From Oidiodendron maius Zn (Eukaryota > Ascomycota > Leotiomycetes > Myxotrichaceae), in assembly GCA_000827325.1 (NCBI GenBank), contig KN832894.1, positions 310,001 through 374,000 on the forward strand: a DNA stretch of 64,000 bases. The letters run 5' to 3'. Within the stretch, counting starts at the first letter, position 1, and each line of letters starts with the position of its first letter. Of this stretch, positions 11,566 to 25,600 are shown in pieces. The notes below the pieces were generated by a model, which was not told the origin of the DNA, searched no databases, and worked only from the letters and a program-made list of their open reading frames with translations. The position numbers and the translations under genes were made by a program.

Positions 11566-13336
11566 CTACTTCATATAGAACGCGAGATCAGCTGTATCAT
11601 TCCGCTCATAGGCCATGTATCCATTACCCATAAAGCGAAATCTGTTCGGACTCCTGTAACGGATCTCAAAATCCTCACCTCTGATCTCCTTTATCATATC
11701 ATAGAATAGGAGCGAACTCCCTGGCCAATTTGCAGTTACTCTAGCATCTGGTCCATTTTTCTTGAACCAACTCGAGCAGTTCCCTGTCCAAACAAGACTT
11801 TTATGAATTGCATCCCCGTATCTGTTGAACTCATCTGCTGCATCCTGCTTCGGGGTTACTGACGCAATATCCTCCCTCGCCATCTTCCGCATAAATTTGA
11901 TCATGTATTCTGCACTCCAGTCGAGTGATGGCAATAATGATCCATGGCCAACAGTCGCATTTGGCCCAGTAAAGATGAAATAGTTGGGCATTCCCGGGCA
12001 CATAATGCTCAGATAACTCTCTGGCTCAAAACTCCACTTGTCGGCTAAACTAATGTCATCACGCCCGATAATTGGGAATGGGGGAATCTGCGCAATGTTG
12101 AAGCCTGTTGCGCAGATGATGACATCAAAATCGTAATACGTGCCATCTTTAGTCAAAATACCTGTTGCATCGACGTTGGTGATTTTGCTTGAAGTCAGGC
12201 GGACGTTAGGTTTTAGGAAGGCTTCGAGAAAAGGCTCGCCTGGGGTAATTCGTCTACAACCTACTTCCCATTCCGGGATAAGCTGCTCGCAAAGATCCCG
12301 GCGATGATTAAGTTTTGCCATCATAGAAGCCTTTGCAGCCTGGGTAATAAGCTGTTGCTGGATGGAGCCCTTCTGGTACTATTCGAACATCTTAGTTAAT
12401 AATTAAGAAATCAGTTTCTGGTCCCCTACTATTTGGAAAACTCTTGAATACGAGTTTTGAATCCTTTTTCTGTATTCCAAGAACGCTTTAGGATCATTTT
12501 GAAATCTTTCAATATCTGCTTCGCCATATGCGGGGTTGAAGCTTGGGTCATTTCCGCCAAGAAGTGCTGCTGGAGGCAATCCACCAAAGACCCAAGCTGG
12601 GCCTTGTATAAAGTTTACAACAGTTGTACCTTCTAGCTTTGCCATCTCAGGGAGAATTTGAACGCCGGAAGACCCGTTGCCGATAATTGCGATTTTCTTG
12701 TTTCTGAAATCAGAGGAATGGTCCCATGCGGCCGAATGCACCAATTTGCCCTGGAATGAAAGGAGGTTTGTAATTGATGGCCAATTCCAGTCATGCAAGA
12801 ACCCCCTAGCTGAGACCAGCACATCCGCCCAGTCGATAAACTCCTTTCCACCAGCAGGACAGACGGTCACTTCCCATTGACTTTGATTTTCAACCCAAAC
12901 AGCACTAGTGACTTTATGACTGAATTTAATATCTCTGTCGAGATTCCATTTCTTGGTTTTGGCTTGCATATCAGCCAAGATCTCAGGCCCTGACGAGTAA
13001 TAATTGCTCCACTGAGGAGTCGGATCAAATGGTAGTTGCTTTGAGATAGTATTAGCTTAAACGCTTCCATCGGAGGGAGTCACCTACGTATATGACACTC
13101 GGGACATCGCATTGAACGCCGGGGTAAGTATTATTAACCCAAGTTCCCCCAACCACATCCTTGGCCTCGTATATAACATGGTCAACAAGATCTTTCATGT
13201 CATTGACGTGCTCATGCTGGATTTTATGGGCGAGAATCAATCCTGAAAACCCTGCTCCAATTGTCACGATTCGCAATTTCTTCCTCGGCGTAAATGCTGC
13301 CTCATTATACATAGGGGTGATGTTGTGTATAGACAT
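11566..13336 (-). CDS. Baeyer-Villiger-type FAD monooxygenase
   Basis: Three exons: 13336-13088, 13038-12430, 12378-11566; introns 13039-13087 (49 nt) and 12379-12429 (51 nt), both in phase 0. The product has 556 residues, the normal length for type I BVMOs. Both Rossmann motifs are present: GAGFSG (27-32, FAD) and GNGSSG (203-208, NADPH). The family fingerprint FQGKLVHSAAWD (178-189) lies between them. BVMOs insert oxygen next to a ketone to give an ester or lactone. The gene is divergent from the lipocalin-like gene, and the shared promoter has two CGG repeat sites. The closest functional assignment (steroid, meroterpenoid or small cyclic ketone) cannot be made from sequence alone. Confidence 0.95.
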
Positions 13337-13499
13337 TTTGGATTCGAGGTGTGGAAGTGAAAAGATCCGCCAATAGTTGCGACAATCCAGTTCGCTCTGT
13401 TGCAGTGTATATAAACGGGTTCTGAAATCTAGCTACTAAATTACTTCTGCATGAACTAGATAATTAATTGACTAAAGCCCAGAGTAAAGACATTCTTGT

Positions 13500-13509
13500 C
13501 GGCGGTCGG
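13500..13509 (+). promoter_or_regulatory. CGG-N4-CGG direct repeat, site 4
   Basis: CGGCGGTCGG on the plus strand in the promoter shared by the BVMO and the lipocalin-like gene. It has the same half-site spacing as sites 1-3, with one difference in the spacer. Confidence 0.5.
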
Positions 13510-13583
13510 CATTGTCTCTGCTGATAAGATGGCGTGAAAGCTATCAGCAATTTAAGGGCAGCTTATCCTGCCGAAAAAAAGTA

Positions 13584-13600
13584 CCGACTACCGATTACCG
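13584..13600 (-). promoter_or_regulatory. Triple CGG repeat with N4 spacing, site 5
   Basis: The plus strand has CCG at 13584, 13591 and 13598, giving three CGG half-sites on the minus strand with exact seven-base periodicity. It lies between the BVMO and lipocalin-like genes. Confidence 0.5.
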
Positions 13601-16600
13601 AAACACAGTTTAGGGCCGACCTTCAACATGCTCGGCCTTGTTTGCAGCCATCTCTCAGAACCAATATGTACCTGTCGAGACAAGTACCATAAAGTGTGGA
13701 AGATCCTGCTTTCACAGATCCCATTGAAAATTTACTGTCGTCGTTCTCGCCGTATAACATAGCACTCAAGAGCAGTCTAAGGCCAGACACGGGTTTCTGG
13801 CAGTCTATAGTTGAATATTTGAATAGAATGGCTGACACTCCAAAATCACAAGCGAAACTCATCGGGTGCTGGAAGCTTGTCAAATTTCAGGTCTTCCTTG
13901 GTGATGGTCCAGATGCTCTGCCGTTATCTCAACCCCACGGCACCGAAACTTTCGGACGCATAATGTTTTCAAAAGAAGGTTGGATGAGTGCAGCACTCAC
14001 TCCCCCTGAGCGTGCCAAGCCTATCTCTACGGAGGATTGGTCAATGGCTTCAGATGAGGATGTACTGTGGGTAGCAAGGGCCTTTACTGCCTACATGGGG
14101 CCTTATAGGGCATACGAGCGTAACAACGAGCTAATACTGGAATGCAATGTCGAAATCGCATTAGATCCAAGCTGGATTGGGTCAATGCAGAAGAGAAGAG
14201 TAACCTTTTCGGAAATGGATGGCAAGAAGTATATGACCTTAAAACCAACGCAATTTCTCGTATTACCAGTGAGTACAGTCTCTGAGAGCGAAATGCAGCT
14301 ATTCTGATTGCGACGTGCAGGGCGGCACAAAAGTTCTAGGGGTCTTGGACTGGGAGATGGTAGAGGACCCCTATTTGCATAAAGAGAGTTGGAAGATTTA
14401 AGGACAATATCCACAGCTTGGCGTAGGTACTGATATATGGCGGACTTCACGGTCATGCAACAGTACAGACTCTTATATCAAATGTCGAACCGAATAATAT
14501 TCTCAAATCAATTCCGCAAATAGTGAATGCTCTAATACTTCAGAACTGGATACATGGAACTTGAATAAGCAAGACTGTTCACATCCTTAATGGGGTGGTT
14601 GCATCCACACCATCATCGTTGTGAAATATTTCCGGACAAGTATTCAAGCTGAATATATCCAAGAATGGCTGCGTCTCATCAAAGAACCATCCAAATTGTT
14701 TATCTATCGTTGGCTGGGGTACACTATCTGTCTCCTGGTTCGCGATATTCGTTCTCTCGGTCAGCAAGCCCATGTTGGGAGACAAGCTTGCCGGGAAAGG
14801 GAATAGCTCAAGTACATATTCATCCATAGCACATACTGTCCAAACAGCACTTTCCGTTTGCTTTGATATGCCATTTTGTAGAGAATTTCGATTTTTGAAC
14901 CTTTCTAGTTCACTGCGCAGCCTGCTGATATTTCTGGCTACTGTAGTCGCGCCGCCAAATCGTGTTTGTAGCTGCTTTACCACCGAGCAGATTATATCTA
15001 ACTCGTCCTGGCGGAGGCGTGTTCCTTCATTGGATTGGGGACGATAGTAGATTTGGGGTACTGCAGCAACCATACAATAAAAGCTATGAATTGGCAGCAA
15101 GAAGCGAATATGCTCTCGACAATAAATTTCGTCATATAAGCGCACGATGCATGAGGATGCGACGATGGATAGCGTTGAAGCTAGGGATATCTTCCCGCCA
15201 TGAACTTGCAAGGCTTGTAATAATATAACCGTTGCGAAGTAGGCGATATGGAGCTCTACAATAGGCTCTTGATATGGGTTACGCGATCCTGACGCATCAA
15301 ACAAACGAAAGTCGTCTGGAAGATCACGAAGCCAGCTACAAAGAGACTGTACCAGTGTGGTCATCTCTTCTGCTGATACAACCTCTTTCTGCGTGCTGTG
15401 ATCTGCGATGCTACCTATGATAATGCATAAACGAGTAGTGTGGATAAAAACACTTGATTTCGTATCGTGGGCCGGGAGATCGTTCAGGACAGGTAGAGGA
15501 GTATCAAAATCCGACAGCCTAATAGTAGCTGGGCGGCCAAAGCAAGCACTCATCAATTTATCACTGGCCTAGGCAATATTAGACTATTAGTATCAATTAA
15601 GTAGAAGAGACACGTACAAATAGAAGCCACCAGATCCGCTGACGGCAGTCGGCATCTCGCTTTCTTGAATATGATAAGTGACTATGCAGTCCCATTTGAA
15701 AAGCCAATCGAGTCGCTGCACCACTCCAGTGCCATGGGCTATCAAGACTAAGGGAGTCGGAAGGATTTGGACTCCACGTGGAAAGAAGACACATTGCTTT
15801 CAGTACATTCAGACTATCCGGCTCATGGCGAAAATGTATAAGTATCTTCACTTTTTCATATAGGGAGTGTGTCAAAGAAAGGCCAGTCCAAGCATAACCG
15901 TGTTTCATAAGACTACCTGCCATGCAGACAGCCTGGATTAGTAATACAGACGCCTCTGGGCCACTCACATCTTCCCGCTCAATTACAGGATACAGGTGGT
16001 AAAGATGGTCAAAGAAGGCTTCAATCAAAGCCTGTCGGAGTGGCTGTTTGGGTAAAATGTCTGCCTCTGTGACCCTTAGGATAGTATCTCTAGTCGCCGA
16101 AGAGGTCTTTTGCAGCTGGATGCTTATATGTGTGGCCGGTACTGCTTCGGGAGACAATAGCACCGAATGTTCTGCAATGTAGCCAGTGTCCTCGCCGTTT
16201 TGAGGTCCCGAGTCAGTCCACTCCGACCCTTCCCGCAAAGCCAGCACGACGGACGATTGTGCCGGGGAGATAATATCAGCCATTGGTCTTGCGGTACCAT
16301 CAATCAAAGATGGCGGCGTTGGTGGAACTGATCGCTCATGCCTCATGGATTGTTTGCGCACTTTGCGTGAGCCGTCACGGCGTCTTATCCAACTGTTAGA
16401 TTGCAGGTAAAGGAGACATCGATAGGGATATGTACATGCATTGCTGGCCAGCACGACGACAATTCTTACAGGTCCCATCGCGGCTGTCCTGCAAGTCACA
16501 ACGGACCTTCCGTTGGTGACAGATAACACAGACAACTCTTGCACGATCTCGCAACGACTCACTCATCGTCTTTCAACACCTCCCTGAAAGGTTGGGAGAT

Positions 16601-19600
16601 TGTAGGAGCAGCACGTGAACAGACAGACTGGACGGACACAGTGAAGTGACAACCCCTTGCCAAATAAATCTCAAAAAGCTGGGGAGCACACCTATCTAAC
16701 GTCCAGGTCCACGCGAGCAACTGCTTGTGGCGAATGGCAGCACATGCTAAATTGGATTGCACTACCCCAGAGGCGCGATGTACGGGAAATGCCGCATCGG
16801 CCACTTTTTTCTGCCTGAATACCCCGCCACGAACCCGGAGGGATTCAAAGTCCGAGTCCCTTTGGACTCAGCGCGGAACTCAAATGAGGAAATTTGCTTA
16901 GTTAGTTAGCTATAGAACACAGGCCGTCCTGAAAGGTGCCCGTATATTCCTTGCGGAAGGGCGGGTGCATATTCCCTTGTGAGAGGGGGAATTAAGGACA
17001 GTGCACGTTCAAAACTATCCTGGCCACAGGCAAATTGCTCACGCTCAAACGTGGAAGGCACAAGTCCGCAACCCGACGATATATAGACGTACAGCGAGTC
17101 ATCAAACACAGTACACTTGATTAATTGAAGGTCAAATAGCGGTGTATCCCTAACCCCATAGCTTGGCCTCAAAAATTACCTGTCCCTTGTGATGTGAACC
17201 GAAGTGTATGAAGAAGCCTAGTAAGATTTCTGTTTATATCTTCCTGCTGCAACTCTTTTCTGTTTGGCCTGGTGTGGGACTTTCTCTCCAAGATCGTATT
17301 CCATAGGTTGATATCTCTGGAAATTTATCTCCGGTGTCCATTTCACCCTAAAACATAGCTCGGCATAGACCTTAGCCGTGACTTCCGACAACCGATATGC
17401 CGAGTGCCGAGTGCCATTCGCTCTTGCATCAAGTCTTCATATTAGTCCAATCGGCCAATTTATCAGAAGCCACCATACAGAGTTAATGAGTCGGCGTATC
17501 AGGTTCGCTCAGGCAGGAGGGCGGGCCTTCAAATGCTTACTGGGTCGCCGTGGGGTCGCAGGGAGTGCGCAGGAGGCCAGCCGTAAGCTCGCCACAACTA
17601 GCAATATCTTTCAATGACTTTATATATTAAAAGACTAAGCTCTACCGTTCTACTAAGGAGGGAATTCCGTTTATAGAGCTCCCCCGCGCCCGAACCGCAA
17701 ATGCGTGCCGAATGAAGGCTGGCAGGGAATAGGACAACCATATCTCTCCGACTCTAGACTAACAGTTACCCGTGCTGATGATCTGTGCTATTGCTGCTCC
17801 AAATCTCACTCTGGGCGCACTGCAAGCCCCCATCAGGTCCACACTGGCAATCAAAATAGCCTTATAGCTTGGCACTCTTGCGTTGCAGCCTACCAACTAG
17901 TAATTTCAATGATAGCTAGCTGAGAAGTTTCTCATATCCTTATTTTAGATATCCACGGACTACACTGCTGCACTAATCGATATACTCACCATCACTTTAG
18001 ATAGTTGCCTACCGCTTCCATTGCCCGACGGGTCGTGCCAATCTGCCTTCATTGGGCCTTGACTCAGCGCTCGCGGTGATTATCAGGACCAACCGATCTC
18101 CATTTTTGCACTATATACAGTAACAGCTCGACTAACTGTTATCCGACCCGACTTGATCTGCAAGTTGCCTCCTTGAATCCTTCTTATCTCTCTGCTCCAA
18201 ATTGCGGTCCTGAAATACGGTGAAGGAGGTGATCATTATGATGGCTTCAGCAAAATGTTCTCACATTACGGGTGACTCTCTAGGCCCGTACGTCCTATTT
18301 TCTCCTCTCAGGCGGAGCGGTTGTTCCACGACAAGAGCCGACGGCCGAGCAAGCGAAATCTTCGGCATGTTCCATACCTTTACAGTTGGTTAACCAGTGC
18401 AGAAGGACTAGTTCCAAAGTCATTTTGTTTTCGGATCCGACGTCGAGTATAAGTCAATTCCCACCCGCACGTTAAGTTCGGCAACCTTCATAAGTTCTCG
18501 CCTGGGCAGAATGACAGAGAAAACAGTTCTTATTACAGGGTGCAGTGCTGGCGGATTAGGTGATGCACTTGCGCAAGAATTCCATGCAAAAGCGTATCGT
18601 GTTTTTGCAACAGCTCGCTCCGTCTCCAAGATATCCCATCTCCGATCTATGGGAATGGGGACGCTTGCTTTAGATGTCAACGACCCGGAATCTATATCAC
18701 TGGCTGTAAAGACAGTCAAGGGGACAACTGGAGGCCGTCTTGACATCTTAATCAACAATTCAGCTATTGGTCGGTTGTATTTCTTTCGACTGTTTGTCTT
18801 TGTCTCGCTATGCTGACATCTGATAGGTGGTTCAATGCCTCTGCTAGACACACCACTATCCTTGGCGCGAAGTACTTATGAGACTAATGTCTTCGGACCT
18901 ATTGCGGTGGTCCAGGCTTTTGTGCCGCTGCTAATTGCGGCGCAAGGGAAAGTGGTAAATATCGGGTCCATCGCCGGAATCATGCCTCTTCCTTGGCAGG
19001 CTATATATAACAGCAGCAAAGCGGCACTACACCATCTCACATATAATCTCCGTCTTGAACTTGCACCTTTAGGTGTTAAAGTTACCCTCGTGGTTCTCGG
19101 TGGTATAGATTCAAACTTCATGAGCAATTTACCGAAAACAAGTTTACCGGAGAGCAGCTTCTATATTGATATTCGAGAAAATATCGAACAATACCTCAAC
19201 GGAACAGGCACGGGCCAGACTGGTATAGCCGCCAAACCCGCCGTCTATGCTGCAAAGATCGTGCAGGGAATTATCGGTCAGAAAGAGCCCCAGAAGAGGA
19301 TTTGGGCGGGGACTGGAGCGACTCTCATATGGTTTCTGTCAACATTCCTCTGGTACAGTGTCTGGGTTAGTACGCTCCCAGTAACGGGTCAATGATTCGA
19401 TCATGAAGAACTATTGCTAAACGAATAGGATCTGCTCCCGCCAATCAAACTACGTCTGAAAGGGCTACAGCGGCGTCTCGAGACACGACACAATATCAGC
19501 ACAGACTAGACAATAGTCTAGTGCAAGGACATGGTGTGACAAAAGCCCAAGATTGCATGGAACTGTTAGATACTTCTCGACACATCAAATATCGGGTATC

Positions 19601-22600
19601 TAGACAAGCGGGCGTACATAGTCCGGCAGCGATAATGTATCTTTTCTTCACGGACTGTAGTTAGATTAGACCACGTTAACTACTCACTACTTTGACTTGC
19701 TCTTCTTAGCCAAGAGGTGTGTATTGAGGCACAGGCTTCTAAGGACAGAACGACTGCTGAAACCCATGCTCATCCGTCGTACTTAGAGTTTGGACATAAC
19801 TTCTTACTAGCCTTGATATGCTCTGGCGCTTCAAGCCCTCCAATTAACTTCTAAATCTGATTACGTTTCTGGATACCGTAGTCGCTCCGCTGTATCTCGA
19901 GACATCTGACTCCCGTCTGTCTGGAAGCCTGGAGGCGAAAACCTGGAGGATATTACTAAATATGCTGGACTTCATCTTTCGGCCTGCCGGTTGCTATAGA
20001 GAATGCTGCTTGCTCATGGTTGGGTTCGCATTAGCGAGAACTACATTTGAACGGAAGTTTTGCATGCATTGGTTGAATAGATGAAGAGTGTTGTGGAGGA
20101 GGTCTATCTTGGCGGCACTGAGAAAACCCAGGGCAACGCAAAGATTTCTAACGGGGGACATATTGGGAGTATTATGAAGACATTTAATAATTGAAGGAGA
20201 GATAGGCTCGTCGGGAGGTGAGATGAAGCATTATTTTGATACTATTGTCATTTAAATCAACACTATTAATGATGATTAACTTTTGTCACTAGGATCCTTA
20301 TACTCCTACATGAAGCCGCCATAGTGAAGTTCCCGAAGCCTCGCATTGTGTCCACGTATGAGCATCCTCAACATAGTGAGGATGCAACAGAGTCACTAGT
20401 TGATCCCTTTGGTACTTGGTGAGTCAAGAGACATCCCTGACTGCATCTGAAGCAAGATCGGCGTCTTCGTTTAGTATTTCGACATGATGGAAGAGGCACT
20501 GCGTTTTGTTGCCTCTTTTGGGATCCCCTTGGGCCTCGAGAAGTTCTCACCCAGCCATCAGTGGTTTCATGTGATAGGTGACGAGCCGTCTTAACACGCT
20601 TGTGGCATCTGCGACAAATGACACAGGCTTTCTCTCTCGCATCTGACTCGTTTGCTGATACAGCTTTAGAAACCCAGTGGTTGCCTGATCTCGACATGTT
20701 AGATCTCACATCGCAGGCTTGAGATATTTCATCGTTGTGGAGTATCGAAGTGTTGAGGAACCTATCCCACAGCCGTTCTAGGCTCTCACTCGAGGATTCA
20801 TAGACATCGAAGATAACAGCTCTTAGCAAATCTTGACTTTGTGCAGAATAAGCTGTATTCGGATGTTGTTGTTGCAAGTTTCCCTGAGCTGGCCTTATCG
20901 CGCTTCGATGTTCTGCAGTACTTTGTTGGGTTGGCACTAGTTGTGAACATTGGTGTATCCCACTTCCTGCATGACAATCGTTATGTTGGCCATTGGCCAG
21001 ATCTCTATTTGAACCTAGCAAGAGAAATGGACTAGAGGTTGTTTGCATTGTGGTTTGGCTATCAAAGCACTACACATCCAGCTCGGCCAAGGAGTTCAGT
21101 CGTTATAGTAGCGGCGGGATTCTGTAAGAAAATATTAAAGGTATTTAACAATCAGTGGTGGATGATTTTGACCGTTCTCCGAATCGCCTACGACAGTTCG
21201 GTTCGGCAATCTCGGCTGCCTCGGCTCGGCAAGATGGCCTTTGACCGAAGTCAACTCTCGAGCTCGGCCGAGATATACCGGGAGACATTTGAAGTGGTGC
21301 ACTAAAGAGTAATTAATTTTAAACTTTAGTAATGAATTGAAGAACGGTTTCTGCTAATACCAAGGGAGCGATGCACAACCACACTATAAAAAGCACTCTT
21401 AAATATAAAGCAACGATCTTTGCAACTAGTAAAATGTCTCTTCTTTTACCTTTAAAGCTATTTATTCTAACTTTACTACTACAGTACTTTTAATACAATC
21501 TATTTATATATTGACTGATATAGGGCTTCAAGCATATGATGGGCGATACAGCATTAATACACGCACAGAGCCTATGCATTGAGTGCTTAGTCCTCTTGCA
21601 TTAAGCTTGCATATAGATCTTAAGAGTCCTACCAAATATAAGGACGTATATAAGGACTATACTGCATCTATAAGAAGGCTCTTTAAGTTGTCTCTACACT
21701 ACTAAATTGTCTGTAACCATCTAGTGTTTTCTACCTACCCCTATGCGGAAACATACAGTCAATATAACTGAGTTTCGCCTTGATTCCCAACTACGACATA
21801 TGCACCTAATAAGCTAGCTACTCCCTAGCAATTCTCTTGAGACCACATCAAGAGTGCCGGGTATTGTAATTGAAATAGGTTGCCTAGTCAAACCTGATCC
21901 TCCTAGACACTTATGGTTTCTAAGTATGGTCATGTTGCCGATATGCTAATATCACTTCAGCTGGCTTATTTTTATCCCTAGAGGTTGCAGACTCGCTAGT
22001 GGCCCCATCGACTAAGCACATACCGAATATCATTCGTTTTGTTGGAAAACGGCGTCGCCCAGGGGGACTGCGAAGAAAATCGCATATTAGCCACATATTA
22101 CGTACAAATTTCCGCCAAAAGTTCAATAGAAGGATGAGACGAGGTAAGTCTTCTTCGCCATGTATCTTGAACAGGTCCTCGACAAATTTCACTAGATAGC
22201 AAGAAGGAGAGCAGTCTCAATTTTATGCTGCCCCAATCATCTAATGTCAAGCGAATCGCTATGGTCATCAACAAATCGAGTTGATTTGGTTTGTCGGTGA
22301 AACAGCATATCAGTGTCTGCAGAAAAGAGGAGTAATCATCTGCAGTTATCTGAAGCCCATCTAGCAACAACTGTCTAGACATGTTATTGTGTATGCGTGG
22401 ATTAATCTGATGCAGTCGGCAGATGACACTGATAAAAATCATAGCAGTAATACGCCAGACTTCTTGAATAAAAAGCCGACGCCCGATCATTCCATGATAT
22501 TTCGGGAGGCATAATAGTCTGCAGAGTTCTTTATCCATATTGTCTAGTAAAACGACAGATCCCAATTCGACAGGAGGCTCCATCAGTCCGGCTTTCAGGG

Positions 22601-25600
22601 AAACAGCGATGTTGTTCACGATCTGTATTGTTTCGTCAAGGCTTTGACGAAGGTCAAATAGTTTCAGGACAGAAGAGCTGACTTGCTGTTGATGCTCTGC
22701 TGGAACTGGAAGAAATTTGCGCTCGGTCACCAAATTTGCGCTGCTGGAGTAATCGACCCTGGAAGATAGTGAGCTTATCGCTGGTGTATGTCGATAACAA
22801 ATAGTCAGACCAAGCTATAAATAACGCTAGCTGTGGATTGGAAACTTGAAGGCTCTGGAAACCTCCTCGTAGACGGATAATTTGCTGTAAACCATCCATA
22901 TGCACTCGATAAGCTTCTAATGTTCCCATAAATAACTATATAACGTTGAATAAGAAGTGAAGAACAAATTTCGCATCAGGGTTACATACCTCAAAACCTG
23001 CGGCAGCGGTAACAGTGCCAATTGTATCGTCCATTGTCGCCTGTGTGACTTCGCTCATTCGCTCATTTAAAACTCGCAAAGCCACCATCTTGTATTTAAT
23101 TGCCGTGGTCAGATCGCTTTGTTGATACCGATTATATCTGTCACTGGCAGCCCAAAAGAGCATGAGGTTAAAACCAGCTAAATCGTTGACGACAACCGAA
23201 TAGGCCAGTTGCTTGAATGTAGTAAAATCGTTCTCACATTGATAAAGGGTTGACGGTGAACTTTTAACGAGAATAAAACTGACTCCGGAAGCAGCTCTTT
23301 AGCTTTAATATTTGGAGGAAAGCGGAAGGATAATAGGATTATAGCTTACAGTAATCTAAGAGCTCCAGCGTACTGATGGTTGATTCGACTGGATATGTTG
23401 CGAATGGGTCCCGGCGTCCACCTCCAAGGAGTTCTGAATATCCAGCAGTGAGATTATTCTGTTTATTGATTGTCTCCGAAGGTGCATTGGGCGAAATATT
23501 TCTCCCATTCTGCGATCTTCTCTGTAGACGCTCCATGATCTTTTTCTCTTCCCATGATGCACGCCTTCTTCTCTCGCGTACAATATGAGCTCGCACGTGG
23601 CTTTGTGACCCGGACTCTGACTGATCGACCCACATCAAATCCGGCGTAAAGCTTTGAGTGTCCATTTTCTTGCCGACGGCCAGTTGATTCATTGACAGTC
23701 TTATGTTTATCATGCACGGCTCCGATGTGCATACCCTGATTGATCTACTTGAATCCTCACTTTGCTGGGCCACTGTAGCCAATGCAATGCAAATTAACTG
23801 CAAGCTACTAGGCGCAGTACGGCCTGTTGGAGGGCATTACCTGGTCGAACCGGGCAAGTAGAGGCTGAGCACGATTGAGATAGATGCGCATCCGGCTTAA
23901 CGTATCAATTAGTCACGGTATGTATAGCAGCTAGGTGAGCTGTCGAGAGTTACTCCTCATGACCAATCCATTCGCGTGCGAGCCGTCTTGGTCACGAACC
24001 ACAGTTGAGCTAGAACCAGGGAAAGGCAAAGAAAAAGCAGAACGAGATCCCCTTGATTAGCACTCGTATCTGACCACAGCTCTATTCTAGTTACAATGCG
24101 GGCCTTGGCCCCAATTATCCGGGGGTCCGAAACCTGTGTTTGCGGAGTCGGCTCAATCGGCAGTACAAACTCTTTGATTGGCCAGTTTAGTTATGCACGC
24201 CCTGTCGCAGAACTTGTCCAATGCGCTGGCCAGACTTTTAATGGCTATGGTTGGAAACTCTGTCTATTAAATCCAAGTGATTTGTCAGAATTCGCACCAG
24301 ACCACCAGGTATAATACAGGCGATAGCACTATATAGGCTTCCAGGATAACTCCTATATCCTAAAGCAGAAATCAATTCGATAGACAAACTATTTTTTACT
24401 AGAGTAAATAGCTCATTTCGCTCACTTAAGGCTAGGTAGGCGCTTCCTAAACTTTAGAAACAATGTTTTCTAAAGGGTAAACTCCCTAACCCCCTTTCTT
24501 TAAATTCTTTTATTAAGCTTCTATTATTTAGGGGAGAGACCCCTTTAACCCCCTCTAGTCTTTATTATTATTACTCCTTATAAAGGATATTAGATATCTA
24601 AGTTAGTATAGATAGTAAGAACGTTTATAATAAACTATTATAGAATAAGTATATAATATTATACAATATAAATTATTGACTAGGGCCTCAAGCATATATA
24701 ACGTCCTTCAGGATCTAGGATCCAGAGGATTCATATGAGTCAATAAGAGGACGAATAGGTCTATATAAAGGGGCCTTTACTCCAGTATAACTGTGCTTAA
24801 TTAGTTGTCTCTGCATCACTCAATAGTCAATATAACTGAGTTTCACCTTGATATCCAACTACAACCTGCGCATTAACCTGACCTCTGTACAAGATTATTT
24901 TCATATATTTTTTATATACTCTCAAGCTCTCAAGCTCTTCTCGTGTTTCCAAACATTTATCTGAGTAGGGGTAGCTTAACCAAATTACTAGTAAGTTCCA
25001 GGTTTGCATGGCTTAGGAGGAGATGGCTTGTTGCTCAAGTTCTTTATCAACGACTTGCAGCTTGCATGTTATTGTCCCTTGCCTGCCTAGGCATAGGTAC
25101 CTTGTAAAGCTCGTGGGTAGAAGCGATTATTCGTCCTCTGTCGTAGGTCCTGAGACCCTTGTATTTGGCAAGTATCCTGTAGAGGGCTGTTGACCATGCA
25201 TCCAACCAGAGCTCATTGAATCTTGGGGCAGAGGCGGAGCATGAAGATTCATCCTGGCTAGTTAAGGGTGATAGAAGGGGGGTCAGAACATGATTATTGC
25301 ATAGTCCGTATTTCTATAAGCCGTGCCTTCTACATTAGTTATGGTACAACATCTGGGTGGAAGCAATAATAAATCTTATTATTCTATACAGTAGCTATTC
25401 ATTCAGGGCCTATTTATTTAGCCACTCTTCAAACATATCTGGCAGAAGGAAGTGAACCGCTAATTCCGCCCCCGTTCTCTCCCTCGCCGCCTCTTTCCAT
25501 ACGTCTAAGACATTTGCTTCCAGTTTGAATATTGGCTTGCTCCTAATTGTGAGGCTAGCAAGGGTATCCGCGACCGTGAAGGCGAGCGTATGTTCACGAT